Origin: Cylindrospermum sp. FACHB-282
GTDB taxonomy: Bacteria; Cyanobacteriota; Cyanobacteriia; Cyanobacteriales; Nostocaceae
Reading direction: 5' to 3'
Length of the DNA stretch: 64,000 bases
Assembly (NCBI RefSeq): GCF_014697195.1
Contig: NZ_JACJRJ010000027.1
Coordinates: 1-64,000, forward strand
Both the position numbers and the translations under genes were made by a program. Within the stretch, counting starts at the first letter, position 1. Each line of letters opens with the position of its first letter. Of the stretch, positions 17,645-27,000 are shown piece by piece. The notes below the pieces were generated by a model. The model did not search any database, had not been told where the DNA came from, and saw only the letters and a program-made list of their open reading frames with translations.

Positions 17645-18526
17645 GTGTATTCATCTTCCATCTTTGAAGGAAATCTTGACCATTTTTCTGACCAAGAACC
17701 CCAACGTGCCCCAATTGGCATCTTCGATAGTGGTGTGGGTGGTCTAACGGTACTGCGACAACTCTATCGACAACTCCCCAATGAATTAGTAATTTACTTT
17801 GGGGATACAGCTCGACTTCCTTATGGCATTCGTTCACAAGCAGAAATTTTACAGTTTGTGCGCGAAATTATTACCTGGATGCAACAGCAGCAGGTAAAAA
17901 TGGTGATTATGGCTTGCAATACCAGTTCTGCCCTAGCGCTAGAAGTAGTGCGTCAGGAATTTAGTATCCCGATTCTAGGAGTGATCCTACCAGGAGCAAA
18001 GGCAGCAGTGCAGCAAGGAAAGCGTATTGGTGTAATTGCTACCCCGGCCACTGCTAAGAGCAATGCCTATCGTCATGCTATTCTCGAAATACAACCCGAT
18101 GCCCAAGTCTGGCAAGTTAGTTGTCCAGAGTTTGTGCCACTAATTGAGCAGAATCGCATTCACGACCCCTACACCACTGAAGTAGCACGATCTTATCTAG
18201 CAACCCTGATCAAGCAGGAAATTGACACTTTAGTCTACGGCTGTACCCATTATCCCCATCTTGCACCAATACTGCGATCGCTCCTCCCCCCTCAAGTCAA
18301 GCTGGTTGACCCAGCAGTTCATGTCGTAGCAGCTTGTGCCCAAGACTTAGACCTACTAGGGTTAAGGAATACTCACCCACCACTGCCAACTCGCTTCGCT
18401 GTTAGCGGTTGTCCGCAACAGTTTGCACAGTCTGGAATGCAGTGGTTGGGCTATACTCCACTAGTGGAACAGGTATGCTTTACTAATGCCACTATTTCCC
18501 AACTTCAACAAGACTATGTTGGTTAA
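17645..18526 (+). CDS. murI: Glutamate racemase
   Basis: MurI interconverts L- and D-glutamate to supply D-Glu for peptidoglycan stem peptides. Both catalytic cysteines are in place: VIMACNTSSALA and YGCTHYPHLAP. The entrance motif IGIFDSGVGGLTVLRQL and YFGDTARLPYG are typical. A GTG start gives 293 residues, including about 27 poorly conserved N-terminal residues; a later start cannot be excluded. It lies 149 bases after amiC2 on the same strand, forming a cell-wall group. Confidence 0.96.
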   Translation: MYSSSIFEGNLDHFSDQEPQRAPIGIFDSGVGGLTVLRQLYRQLPNELVIYFGDTARLPYGIRSQAEILQFVREIITWMQQQQVKMVIMACNTSSALALEVVRQEFSIPILGVILPGAKAAVQQGKRIGVIATPATAKSNAYRHAILEIQPDAQVWQVSCPEFVPLIEQNRIHDPYTTEVARSYLATLIKQEIDTLVYGCTHYPHLAPILRSLLPPQVKLVDPAVHVVAACAQDLDLLGLRNTHPPLPTRFAVSGCPQQFAQSGMQWLGYTPLVEQVCFTNATISQLQQDYVG

Positions 18527-18555
18527 TAGTTATTGGTCAATATTTTGACTATTGA

Positions 18556-18756
18556 CTACTGGCTATTAACTATTCCAGTCACCTTTGGCCTGACTGATAT
18601 CTCTGGCTTATGTGTGCCTTTGGTAGCCAAAGGCACACTTTTAGCAGAGGCAGTTTTTTTACCTGTTCGCTTTGCTAGTGCTAGTAATAAATAAACTGCG
18701 AATAAATATCCAGCCGCTAAAATAAATATCATCATAGGCATATTTTCGTAAATCAT
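18556..18756 (-). CDS. Possible small membrane protein
   Basis: A 66-residue reading frame starting at ATG with one strong membrane segment (MMIFILAAGYLFAVYLLLAL) followed by a basic tail. The hydrophobic N terminus looks coding, but the C-terminal third lies across a perfect terminator hairpin of the convergent murI gene. It could be a real small protein with an overlapping terminator or a chance frame. I do not recognise a family. Confidence 0.5.
   Translation of the reverse strand: MIYENMPMMIFILAAGYLFAVYLLLALAKRTGKKTASAKSVPLATKGTHKPEISVRPKVTGIVNSQ
18612..18642 (+). terminator. Intrinsic terminator of murI
   Basis: A perfect 12-bp stem (GTGTGCCTTTGG / CCAAAGGCACAC) with a 3-base loop TAG is followed by TTTT. 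It lies about 85 bases past the murI stop and within the small leftward reading frame. Confidence 0.75.
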
Positions 18757-19743
18757 TGTTCTACCAGCTCTTCTTTCAAAGGAATATAAATAAGTAGAAC
18801 TTCAGCCGATCAAGTGCATTCTTAATGGCTGTAGTTATCCGTTTTCGTTCTAACCGTAGAGTCTTAATTCTCTCCGGTCAACGAATTTATTATTTAACTT
18901 AATTTTTCGCAGACCATACATCCGACAGCAGTTAAATTGCCAAATAGCAAATTATAACTGCGCTCCTCAGCAGTCTACCTAGTCTGCGTTACTTACACTC
19001 ACACTACTACAATAGAAGCTACGCTGGCACTCTACGTGCGCTGAGACGTATAGCAGCTTCCCGTAAGGGTAGCACATAGCTCCAACATAGATGTATGTTG
19101 TAAAACCAACCCAAGAGATAGTTCCCTTGATCCCATCAGCGACTTGTTATTTTAGACTCACAACTCCATTGAGTAAAATCACCTACCGATGATTAACCTT
19201 TGAAGGGCGAATATCTGAAAAATTTAAAATCCCTACATTTTAGCGTAACACAACGACCCTGACTTTTTAGCTAACTTCTCGACTAAATTTAAAATTTTCT
19301 AGCTGGCTTTGCACAAGGCTGGGATCAATTAGTCCTACCTGAAAATATCTTGTATGTAATAGTTACTGGGTAAGGAACAAGATGCATTTTCATCTGTTGT
19401 GTTCAAGGTCACCCATCAAGCTTATTGCCATCAAGAAAATTCTTAGTCAAACAATAAATATCTCTATGATAGAAGATTGTTCAGAAAATAGATAAGTATC
19501 CCTAATGACTAGACCGCTGTATTAATACTTAAAAAGTACCTGTGTCTTTTATTGCTTTTTTTTGAAAGACAGATGATATGTCCTAGGGGATATCAATCAG
19601 AAGCCATTTTCTAGAGTTTTTACAGGCAATATGGATGGGAAGGATGGGATTTCCTCAGGAAAACTTTCCGCTGGCACTGGCTTATCTTAAAATGGGTATA
19701 GGATATGTAAACTTTCGTAACCTAAGCCAGAGTCCGCCCATCC
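18757..19743. other. Long intergenic region upstream of the prenyl synthase gene
   Basis: Almost 1 kb without a convincing gene or tRNA. A short hairpin-rich patch (about 19040-19080, GCAGCTTCCCGTAAGGGTAG) resembles repeats scattered in Nostoc genomes. The length suggests a long leader, an unrecognised small RNA, or decayed sequence. Confidence 0.5.
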
Positions 19744-20715
19744 ATGACCCCAGCCACCTCCCTGTTTACCCCTGTGGAAGCAGACCTGCGAATACTAGCA
19801 GAAAACCTGAAACAGCTAGTTGGAAATCGCCACCCCATCCTCTATGCAGCAGCCGAACATTTATTCGGAGCTGGGGGGAAGCGCATTAGACCGGCAATTG
19901 TCCTGCTAATATCGCGAGCAAGCATCCTAGACCAAGACATTACTCTCCGTCACCGACGATTAGCAGAAATTACGGAAATGATCCACACAGCTAGCTTGGT
20001 ACATGACGATGTGGTAGACGAGTCAAATGTGCGACGTGGTGTTCCTACAGTTCATAGTTTGTTTGGGAACCGCATTGCCGTACTCGCAGGAGATTTTCTC
20101 TTTGCCCAATCGTCTTGGTATTTGGCAAATCTGGATAATTTGGAGGTGGTAAAACTGCTTTCGGAAGTGATTATGGATCTGGCCGCTGGGGAGATCCAGC
20201 AAGGACTGAATCGCTTTGATAGCAGTCTCTCAACTGAGAGTTACCTCAAAAAGAGCTATTACAAAACAGCCTCATTAATGGCTAACAGTTCTAAAGCAGC
20301 TGGATTACTCAGTGAAGTTTCCCCAGAAACAGCTGAACATTTGTATAACTACGGTAGGCATCTTGGTCTAGCGTTCCAGATTGTGGATGACATTTTAGAT
20401 TTCACCAGTTCCACAGATACCTTGGGTAAACCAGCAGGATCAGATCTCAAAAGCGGTAATCTTACTGCACCAGTGTTATTTGCTTTGAAAGAAAAACCAT
20501 ACCTAGAAGTGTTGATTGAACGAGAGTTTGCCCAAGAAGGAGATTTAGAGCAGGCCCTAGTACTGATTCAAGACAGTCAAGGTATACAGCGGGCTAGAGA
20601 ATTAGCTGCTCACCATGCTAAGTTAGCGGCTGAACATATTGCGACTTTGCCACCCTCAGACTCTCAGCAAGCATTGATTAACATCGCTGACTATGTACTG
20701 AGTCGGCTCTATTAG
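19744..20715 (+). CDS. sds: All-trans polyprenyl (solanesyl-type) diphosphate synthase
   Basis: A 323-residue trans-prenyltransferase that condenses isopentenyl diphosphate units; the cyanobacterial member supplies the C45 side chain of plastoquinone. The first aspartate-rich motif is LVHDDVVDESNVRRG and the second is IVDDILDFTSS; GGKRIRPAIVLL binds IPP. Family membership is certain. Product chain length (C45) is inferred from cyanobacterial orthologues, not from residues read here. It is monocistronic and followed by a convergent gene. Confidence 0.92.
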   Translation: MTPATSLFTPVEADLRILAENLKQLVGNRHPILYAAAEHLFGAGGKRIRPAIVLLISRASILDQDITLRHRRLAEITEMIHTASLVHDDVVDESNVRRGVPTVHSLFGNRIAVLAGDFLFAQSSWYLANLDNLEVVKLLSEVIMDLAAGEIQQGLNRFDSSLSTESYLKKSYYKTASLMANSSKAAGLLSEVSPETAEHLYNYGRHLGLAFQIVDDILDFTSSTDTLGKPAGSDLKSGNLTAPVLFALKEKPYLEVLIEREFAQEGDLEQALVLIQDSQGIQRARELAAHHAKLAAEHIATLPPSDSQQALINIADYVLSRLY

Positions 20716-20775
20716 GGACTGGGGACTAGGTATTGGAGGCTGGGGACTGGGAAATCTTTTAAATCACCAATCATC

Positions 20776-20800
20776 AATCCCTAATCCCTAATCCCTAATC
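20776..20800. repeat. Heptamer tandem repeat (AATCCCT x3)
   Basis: Three AATCCCT units and a partial fourth lie between convergent gene ends. They are another short tandem repeat of the family seen at 9774, 42814 and 59184. Confidence 0.85.
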
Positions 20801-20803
20801 TCC

Positions 20804-21280
20804 TCAAGCGATATCAGGAGGTACTTGTTTACCGGGGCGGTGTTTTTGCAACGTTTGTTGTATCAGGTTTTGTAGGTCAGATCGCCGCACTTCGACGGCG
20901 TTGGTAGTCGTACCTGGAGTTTCAAAAAAAACTATACTATCCACTGGTTCTAATGCCACCAGTTGAAACAAAATGTGAGTGACAGGAATGGCTGTAGCTA
21001 CTACTTGAGGGTCAAGCCCAGCATTGGAGGAGAGTGAGACATCCTGTAAAGTAGGGAAGGCATAAATTACGCACTTTTCTAAAGTTGGATTTTCACGGTT
21101 ACTCAATGTAGTTAAAATCCAGCCTTGTTTCGAGTTTTGGAGAATATAGTATTGGGGGTAGCGTAACTTTTGGGCGATCGCGCCCAGAGTCGGTGCGATT
21201 GCTGCGATAAGTTGTGGTGTTATACCATCATGGGGTGCATTGTCAATCAGCAATTGAATTTGTGCTTCTAAATCCATCAT
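20804..21280 (-). CDS. Conserved hypothetical protein
   Basis: A 158-residue protein with mixed alpha/beta character and no signal peptide or membrane segment. Blocks such as LRYPQYYILQNSKQGWILTTLSNR and CVIYAFPTLQDV look like a genuine fold. I recognise it only as a cyanobacterial hypothetical next to sds and hetZ. Two ATG codons in tandem offer the start. It diverges from hetZ, so its promoter and the hetZ regulatory region share about 200 bases. Confidence 0.75.
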   Translation of the reverse strand: MMDLEAQIQLLIDNAPHDGITPQLIAAIAPTLGAIAQKLRYPQYYILQNSKQGWILTTLSNRENPTLEKCVIYAFPTLQDVSLSSNAGLDPQVVATAIPVTHILFQLVALEPVDSIVFFETPGTTTNAVEVRRSDLQNLIQQTLQKHRPGKQVPPDIA

Positions 21281-21330
21281 GACTTGTAAGAGTGTTTCTG
21301 GGCAATGGACATAACATAAGTACGAACAAT

Positions 21331-21346
21331 CCCACGCCTAGCGGGG
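21331..21346. promoter_or_regulatory. Candidate inverted repeat upstream of hetZ
   Basis: CCCACGCCTAGCGGGG is an imperfect GC-rich dyad in an AT-rich region about 140 bases before the hetZ ATG. HetR is known to bind GC-rich inverted repeats upstream of hetP and hetZ, but this sequence does not match the classical GGGTCTAACCC core well. It is a weak candidate only. Confidence 0.3.
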
Positions 21347-21487
21347 AATAACTTTCTTGAGCCACATCCTCTCCTGGCAGGATTGGCATGGGTTTAGCTT
21401 ATATGCAAAACCCATCAATCCAACACCCACGGTACTACAGGTTGTGTTTAAGTATGTTTATGTTAGGGTCTTTTTAAAACTGAGACT

Positions 21488-22678
21488 ATGAATTCAGCCG
21501 CAACCGCAACTATTGAGGGAGAAAATTCTATTGGCGTGGAGGTGATATTTCAGCTTCTATTTAAGGAGCTTCAGCAATCAACCAAAGCTTCGGAACAGAA
21601 TTGTCACGATGTGGCAACAAGAATTGCTGCCGAAGTCCACCGGATTTGCAGTGAGAGTAAACGTATCCAGGCTTCCGGTGCTATAGAAAGCTCGGCAATT
21701 ACCCTAGCCAGACATCGGCTGCAACAATGTCTCAGATACTATCAGTTGGGTTCAAATCGGGGCAGGGTAGAATTACACAGTACTCTGAGTGCAATCATTT
21801 ATCGTTACATTAATCCTCCTCAGAAGCAATTGAGTTATCAAGGGCGGCTGACTATCATCGAAGATTTTCTCCAGAGTTTTTATCTGGAGGCATTGAATGC
21901 TTTCCGGCGGGAAAACCAATTAGATGCCACCTATCGCCCCCAAACCCTTCTAGAATTAGCTGAGTACATGGCCTTTACCGAGCGCTATGGTAAGCGACGG
22001 ATTCCTTTACCCGGACGCCAGCAGCAGCTAATTATTCTGCGAGCGCAAACCTTTTCCCAACAGCAACCCCCAGAAACTAGCGTAGACATAGAACAAGCAG
22101 CAGAAGGTAGCAGCAACGAAGCTGACGGGTCTTGGGAAGAGCCTGCTGTGCAACAATTGCGCTCGGCGATGGCGATGCAGCCAGAACCAGAACCAGAAGA
22201 AGACACCCTGCGCTCGGTTGTGATTACGGAATTAATGAATTATTTAGAACAACGCCAACAATCGGACTGCGCTGATTACTTTTCTCTCCGCCTTCAGGAT
22301 CTCTCAGCGCAGGAAATTGAGCAGATTTTGGGTTTAACACCCCGTCAGAGGGATTACTTGCAGCAGCGCTTTAAGTATCATTTAATTCGTTTTGCCTTGT
22401 TGCATCGCTGGGAATTGGTTCATGAGTGGTTGGAAGCTTCTTTGCCCACAAATTTGGGCTTGACTCCCCAACAATGGCTTGCATACACAGCCCAGTTGGA
22501 CGATAAACAGCGGTCTTTACTGGAGTTAAAGCAACAAGGACAAGTGGACGAAAAAATTGCCAAAACTTTAGGGTTGTCCATGTCACAACTTCAAAAACGG
22601 TGGTTTAAAATTCTTGAGCAAGCTTGGGAAATTCGTAACTCGTTAGTATCCGGATCAGGTGCATCTACTCATGAATAG
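21488..22678 (+). CDS. hetZ: Heterocyst differentiation protein HetZ
   Basis: HetZ is an early DNA-binding regulator of heterocyst differentiation acting with HetR. The 396-residue length, the N-terminal helical part, LVELAEY-like LLELAEYMAFTERYGKRRIP and the downstream overlap with patU fit hetZ of Nostocales. The C terminus (DDKQRSLLELKQQ then EKIAKTLGLSMSQLQKRW) looks like a sigma region-4-type helix-turn-helix. Segment 205-240 is acidic and Glu/Pro-rich. Upstream is a roughly 200-base divergent region where HetR would be expected to act. Identification is by recognition of the sequence and its partner, with no search. Confidence 0.88.
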   Translation: MNSAATATIEGENSIGVEVIFQLLFKELQQSTKASEQNCHDVATRIAAEVHRICSESKRIQASGAIESSAITLARHRLQQCLRYYQLGSNRGRVELHSTLSAIIYRYINPPQKQLSYQGRLTIIEDFLQSFYLEALNAFRRENQLDATYRPQTLLELAEYMAFTERYGKRRIPLPGRQQQLIILRAQTFSQQQPPETSVDIEQAAEGSSNEADGSWEEPAVQQLRSAMAMQPEPEPEEDTLRSVVITELMNYLEQRQQSDCADYFSLRLQDLSAQEIEQILGLTPRQRDYLQQRFKYHLIRFALLHRWELVHEWLEASLPTNLGLTPQQWLAYTAQLDDKQRSLLELKQQGQVDEKIAKTLGLSMSQLQKRWFKILEQAWEIRNSLVSGSGASTHE

Positions 22679-23651
22679 TGACTCAGAATCCTTACAACAC
22701 CAGTTACTCGATTGGTTGTTGGCAGATCATGTCAGAACCGGCGAGCATTCCTCGGTGGAGTGTGAGGAGATTGACGGGGTAGAAAACCCTCTCAAGGAAG
22801 CCGCTGCGTCAAAAAGTGGTGAGCAAGAGTTGGGAGGGAAACCCCAAACCTTTCAACTAGGAGAAATTCCTACTGTGCAAGAACGTTTCCAAGCCGTCCT
22901 TAAGCGTCGGTTACAAATCCAAAGCCAAAATCATCCACCTTTATTCCCTTGGGAATCAGAATTAATAGACTATCCTGAGTTTGTTAATGAGCCATCGATT
23001 GCCTTAGTTCCTGCCTGGGGGTTGATGGCACAGCAAGCGAAGCTCAATCTGCCAGTTCATTTACCGGAGAAAATTTTCTGCCAATTGCTAGAAAAGTGTC
23101 AGGTGTTACTCACATCTTCACTACCCCTAGGGGCAAAACTAGTTCAAGTGGTGGAGAGCTTTTTCCCTAATGATTCCCAGACAATAAATGACCTAGCTGG
23201 ATTGGTGCTCAGAAGCACCTATCGGTCTGTGGATACCCTGGAAAAAATGCCGAATATTCAGAGTGATTACTCAGATTTGGGGCCACGTCAACAAATGGCG
23301 TTGTCTTTACTGGCGGCTAAACAACTGCTGGATAATCTGACTCTGCCAATTTCACTCACCCATCCAGTGGTAGCAAGACAATGGCTAACGAGTGCGGGTA
23401 CTCTTAGCATTAGAGTAGAACTCCAATGTCTGGGTAAATTGACGAAGTTAATTGTTCAGGGTGAGTTACCCACTAAAGGGATTTTGCGACTTGGGGGAAA
23501 TGGCTCCCAAGCAATGGCACAATCTTCGAGTCCAGGAAACCTGAGTGTAGAATTATGCTGCGGGCAACTTAACCAGACTTACACTCTGGAAGTTGAATTT
23601 CCCGACCTAGGCCAACAGCCATTGTTGTTTGTGATTAGTCCCACGATTTAG
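22671..23651 (+). CDS. patU: Heterocyst patterning protein PatU, undivided
   Basis: A 326-residue protein whose ATG overlaps the end of hetZ by 8 bases (ATGAATAG), so the two are translationally coupled. The adjacency to hetZ and the C-terminal domain (LGPRQQMALSLLAAKQLLDN, later VELCCGQLNQTYTLEVEF) match PatU. In Nostoc sp. PCC 7120 the locus is split into patU5 and patU3, whereas here it is a single frame, as in N. punctiforme. PatU influences heterocyst spacing; its biochemical activity is unknown. An upstream GTG four codons earlier is less likely. Confidence 0.85.
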   Translation: MNSDSESLQHQLLDWLLADHVRTGEHSSVECEEIDGVENPLKEAAASKSGEQELGGKPQTFQLGEIPTVQERFQAVLKRRLQIQSQNHPPLFPWESELIDYPEFVNEPSIALVPAWGLMAQQAKLNLPVHLPEKIFCQLLEKCQVLLTSSLPLGAKLVQVVESFFPNDSQTINDLAGLVLRSTYRSVDTLEKMPNIQSDYSDLGPRQQMALSLLAAKQLLDNLTLPISLTHPVVARQWLTSAGTLSIRVELQCLGKLTKLIVQGELPTKGILRLGGNGSQAMAQSSSPGNLSVELCCGQLNQTYTLEVEFPDLGQQPLLFVISPTI

Positions 23652-23927
23652 AGAAAATTACCACCGCTAGCACTCTAAGTTGATCAACGCCAATGCTATG
23701 AAGATGATTTTCCTGGCTTTGAAGCTTATCCTATGTTCAACAAGCGATCATTAGGGCGTCTATGATGAGGACACTTGCACAAGATGGGTAGATTCCCTTA
23801 GATTCCTCAAGGGTGTCTAAAGCTAGGATAGGGAGGGCTACTGCTGAAGACAGGAAGACAGGGTGATCTTTTTCTATCCCCAGCATTGTGTCCGTGGCGT
23901 CTACATCATCGCTTTGCTTACTTCAAG

Positions 23928-26252
23928 ATGTTTAACTTATCCAGGATAAATCGGTTTTGGCGTCTGCCTGTAGGTATTTACTGGCGGCAAAATATCCAGG
24001 GTTCGCCTTTAATAGAAGTGGAAGATTCTATTCCCTTACGGGTGCTGGTGCTAGCGTTGGTAATTTTGGGAATTGTGGCGACGGATATTGCAGCCGAGAC
24101 TAGATTTAGTCTTTGGGCGGTGCCGTCGAGTATGGTGGGTGCAATTTGGGCTTATTACGGTCGCCGCAATGCTAATATTCCAGTCAAGTTCTGCATCGCT
24201 ATTGGAATGTTAGTAGCGCTGGGTGCTTTGTTTGGACGGCTGCTGGGGGAGTTGAATGATACCCGGCTGGGTTTGGCAGAATTATTAATTCAACTCCAGG
24301 TACTCCACAGCTTTGATACGCCCCGCCGCAAAGACTTGGGTTATTCAATTGTTATTGGGTTGATATTAATAGGTGTGGCTGGAACTTTGAGTCAAACTTC
24401 CGCTTTTGCACTTGTGTTGCTGTTATTTTTAGCGATCGCCCTACCAACTTTAGTTTTAGACTACCGCTCACGCTTGGGCTTAAAACAATTAAGCTTTAAA
24501 AAGGAAAAATTCAACAAGCAGAATTCCTCAAATCTTAATTTTAAATTTTTAATTCTGAATTTTTTGCTGATTGTGGGGCTGGGTCTCTTAATTTTTGCTG
24601 TTCTGCCCCGGTTCCCTGGCTATCAGCTACGGACTTTTCCTGTAAGTTCCCCAATTAACGTTAAAGGTGACTTTACAGGGCGTAGCATTACTAATCCTGG
24701 TTATGTCCGCCAAGGTAATGGAAATAATCAAGGCAGTGATCAGGGAAAAGGCCGAAATGGTCAACCAGGGAAGGTTGATGATAGCTTTTATTACGGTTTT
24801 AATAGCCAGATGAACCAAAACCTGCGGGGGGAGATGAAACCCAAGGTGGTGATGCGGGTGCGATCGCAGGCTGAGGGTTTTTGGCGAGTGCTGGCCTTTG
24901 ATAAATATACAGGTAAGGGTTGGGAGATTTCTCGCAATGAAGAGGTTACTACCCTCAAGCGATCGCCTTGGTCTTACCAAATTTTTCTCTCCCCACCAGT
25001 GATGACTGGTAAAACTAAGGAGGTAATCCAAACTTACACAGTAGTGGCGGATTTACCTAACTTGATTCCCGCTATGGCTGATCCTAAGGAAATTTATTTC
25101 CCCACACCAGTGATCGCTGTGGATCAAGAAAACGGTTTGCGATCGCCTGTGGAGTTATCAGAAAACCTGACATACACAGTAATTTCCGCAGTACCATACC
25201 GCGATCGCTCTTTGTTAGGAAAAGCGACTACTAAATATCCACCATATATTCAAAAGTATTACCTAAACATCCCACCAAAAATTGCTGAAAAAGTACAGCA
25301 ACGCACTGAAGAAATCCTCGCCGATTACAATCGAGAACGAGTTTCCAGGTCTTTAGACAATAAAAACCTAGATTCGCCCTACGAAAAGGCTCTCTACCTG
25401 GCTCAGTACCTGAAGCAAAACTACTCTATCCCCACAGATCCCTTAGGACTGCCTTATTTGGATGAAAAAGAAGACTTGGTAGAAGCTTTTTTGTTCAAAA
25501 ACAAAGGCGGCTATCCAGACCACTTCTCTACAGTACTTACGGTGATGCTACGTTCCATTGGCATCCCCGCACGGTTAGTAGCAGGCTTTGCTCCGGGGAC
25601 GTTTAATCCCTTCACAGGGATGTATATCGTCCGTAACACTGATGCATACTCCATGACGGAAGTATATTTCCCTAAATATGGCTGGTTTACCTTTGACCCA
25701 ATTCCCAATCATCCCCTAATTCCCCCCTCAATTGAGGAAACTCAGACTTTTAGCGTTCTGCGCCAGTTTTGGCAATGGGTAGCTGGGTGGTTACCCTCTC
25801 CTGTGACTGGTTTGCTAAACAATGTGTTTGGGACAATATTTAGCTTACTCATCAGAGCGATCGCTTGGTTTTTAGCTTTATTCTCTCAAGGTTGGCTAGG
25901 GATATTGACTGGCTTAATCTTCGCAACTACAGCGTCTTTCTTCGGTTGGCTCTTTTGGGTACAGTGGCAACAGTGGCTCAATCGCCGTTGGTTGCATAAA
26001 TTACCACCAATGGAAAAGCTTTATCAACAAATGCTCCAATGGACGGCTCAAAAGGGTTTGGGTAAACATCCCGCCCAGACACCCTTAGAGTACGGCAGAG
26101 TATCATACCAGCACCATTCCCCAGCCACCGCTCAAGTAATTGATGAAATTTGCCAAGCTTATGTTAGCTGGCGTTATGGTGGTGATACTCCTAACTGGAA
26201 GCAGTTGCGGCAAAAATGGCAAGAATTGAAGCAGAGAAAGAGCGATTGTTAA
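23928..26252 (+). CDS. TgpA-like transglutaminase-fold membrane protein without catalytic Cys/His
   Basis: A 774-residue protein with N-terminal membrane helices (about residues 30-215), a large exported region, a transglutaminase-like domain (about 490-610), one or two C-terminal membrane helices and a DUF4129-like tail. In active members the core reads GYC.HF and DAHAW; here it reads GGYPDHFSTVLTVMLRSIG (Pro530) and NTDAYSMTEVY (Tyr574), so Cys and His are lost while FDP with the Asp remains. I recall the same form in other cyanobacteria, which suggests a conserved non-catalytic role. The ATG is chosen over an upstream TTG. It is 276 bases after patU. Confidence 0.85.
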   Translation: MFNLSRINRFWRLPVGIYWRQNIQGSPLIEVEDSIPLRVLVLALVILGIVATDIAAETRFSLWAVPSSMVGAIWAYYGRRNANIPVKFCIAIGMLVALGALFGRLLGELNDTRLGLAELLIQLQVLHSFDTPRRKDLGYSIVIGLILIGVAGTLSQTSAFALVLLLFLAIALPTLVLDYRSRLGLKQLSFKKEKFNKQNSSNLNFKFLILNFLLIVGLGLLIFAVLPRFPGYQLRTFPVSSPINVKGDFTGRSITNPGYVRQGNGNNQGSDQGKGRNGQPGKVDDSFYYGFNSQMNQNLRGEMKPKVVMRVRSQAEGFWRVLAFDKYTGKGWEISRNEEVTTLKRSPWSYQIFLSPPVMTGKTKEVIQTYTVVADLPNLIPAMADPKEIYFPTPVIAVDQENGLRSPVELSENLTYTVISAVPYRDRSLLGKATTKYPPYIQKYYLNIPPKIAEKVQQRTEEILADYNRERVSRSLDNKNLDSPYEKALYLAQYLKQNYSIPTDPLGLPYLDEKEDLVEAFLFKNKGGYPDHFSTVLTVMLRSIGIPARLVAGFAPGTFNPFTGMYIVRNTDAYSMTEVYFPKYGWFTFDPIPNHPLIPPSIEETQTFSVLRQFWQWVAGWLPSPVTGLLNNVFGTIFSLLIRAIAWFLALFSQGWLGILTGLIFATTASFFGWLFWVQWQQWLNRRWLHKLPPMEKLYQQMLQWTAQKGLGKHPAQTPLEYGRVSYQHHSPATAQVIDEICQAYVSWRYGGDTPNWKQLRQKWQELKQRKSDC

Positions 26253-26482
26253 TTGTTAATTTTTAATTCCGCCCTGGGGTAATAGCCCCTATAGATATGA
26301 TTTCGCCTATATCTTTGGGCAGATTTTTCACAAATTTGGCTGATAAATAGCTAAAAAAAGCAGTTGTTAGGAAAAAACATCAGCTGGCGAGACCAGAAGC
26401 GTTGTAACTCCCATTTTTTGAAGATAACATGGGAATAAGTTTGTGATCAGCTTCTCATACCGCATTTGGCGTCAGTTTATTT

Positions 26483-26749
26483 ATGGACATTCAGTTAATC
26501 AACATCGGTTTTGGCAACATCGTGTCTGCTAACCGAGTAGTTGCCATTGTCAGTCCAGAGTCCGCTCCGATTAAGCGGATCATTACCGATGCACGGGACA
26601 GAGGTCAACTGATTGATGCAACTTATGGTCGTCGAACTAGGGCTGTAATTATCACCGATTCCAGCCACGTAATTCTCTCAGCGATTCAGCCGGAAACGGT
26701 AGCCAATCGCTTCGTGATTTCCCGCGAACATCAGGTTGTAGATAATTGA
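26483..26749 (+). CDS. remA: RemA-like regulatory protein (DUF370)
   Basis: An 88-residue protein with the family pattern [53 protein letters not shown] and the terminal Ile-rich strand. In Bacillus, RemA is a ring-forming DNA-binding protein that activates matrix and osmoprotectant genes. In cyanobacteria and many other bacteria it is usually next to gmk, as here. The cyanobacterial role is untested. The spacing of 251 bases to gmk argues for separate promoters. Confidence 0.93.
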   Translation: MDIQLINIGFGNIVSANRVVAIVSPESAPIKRIITDARDRGQLIDATYGRRTRAVIITDSSHVILSAIQPETVANRFVISREHQVVDN

Positions 26750-27000
26750 CTAGGAGTGGGTTATACCAATTTTAGATTGGGAACATTCGCGGTTAGACTG
26801 TTTCATCAATTTGAGACAATATAACCTATCCTAAGAAGAGAGTTAATAGCCTTACCCTATTTGCACCATATCGGCCGTAGGATATGAATTAGACAAGTTT
26901 TCTGTCACTCGTGCTACAAATTCCTTAGTCCAAGGTAGCTCTAGCAAAGAACTCCAGACTAAATGAATAATGTCTATTGATTAATTCACAAGTTTAACGG

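Noticed and set aside
18990-19090. Possible tRNA or small RNA upstream of sds
   Set aside because: Short hairpins are present, but no cloverleaf, T-loop or known small-RNA motif could be made out.
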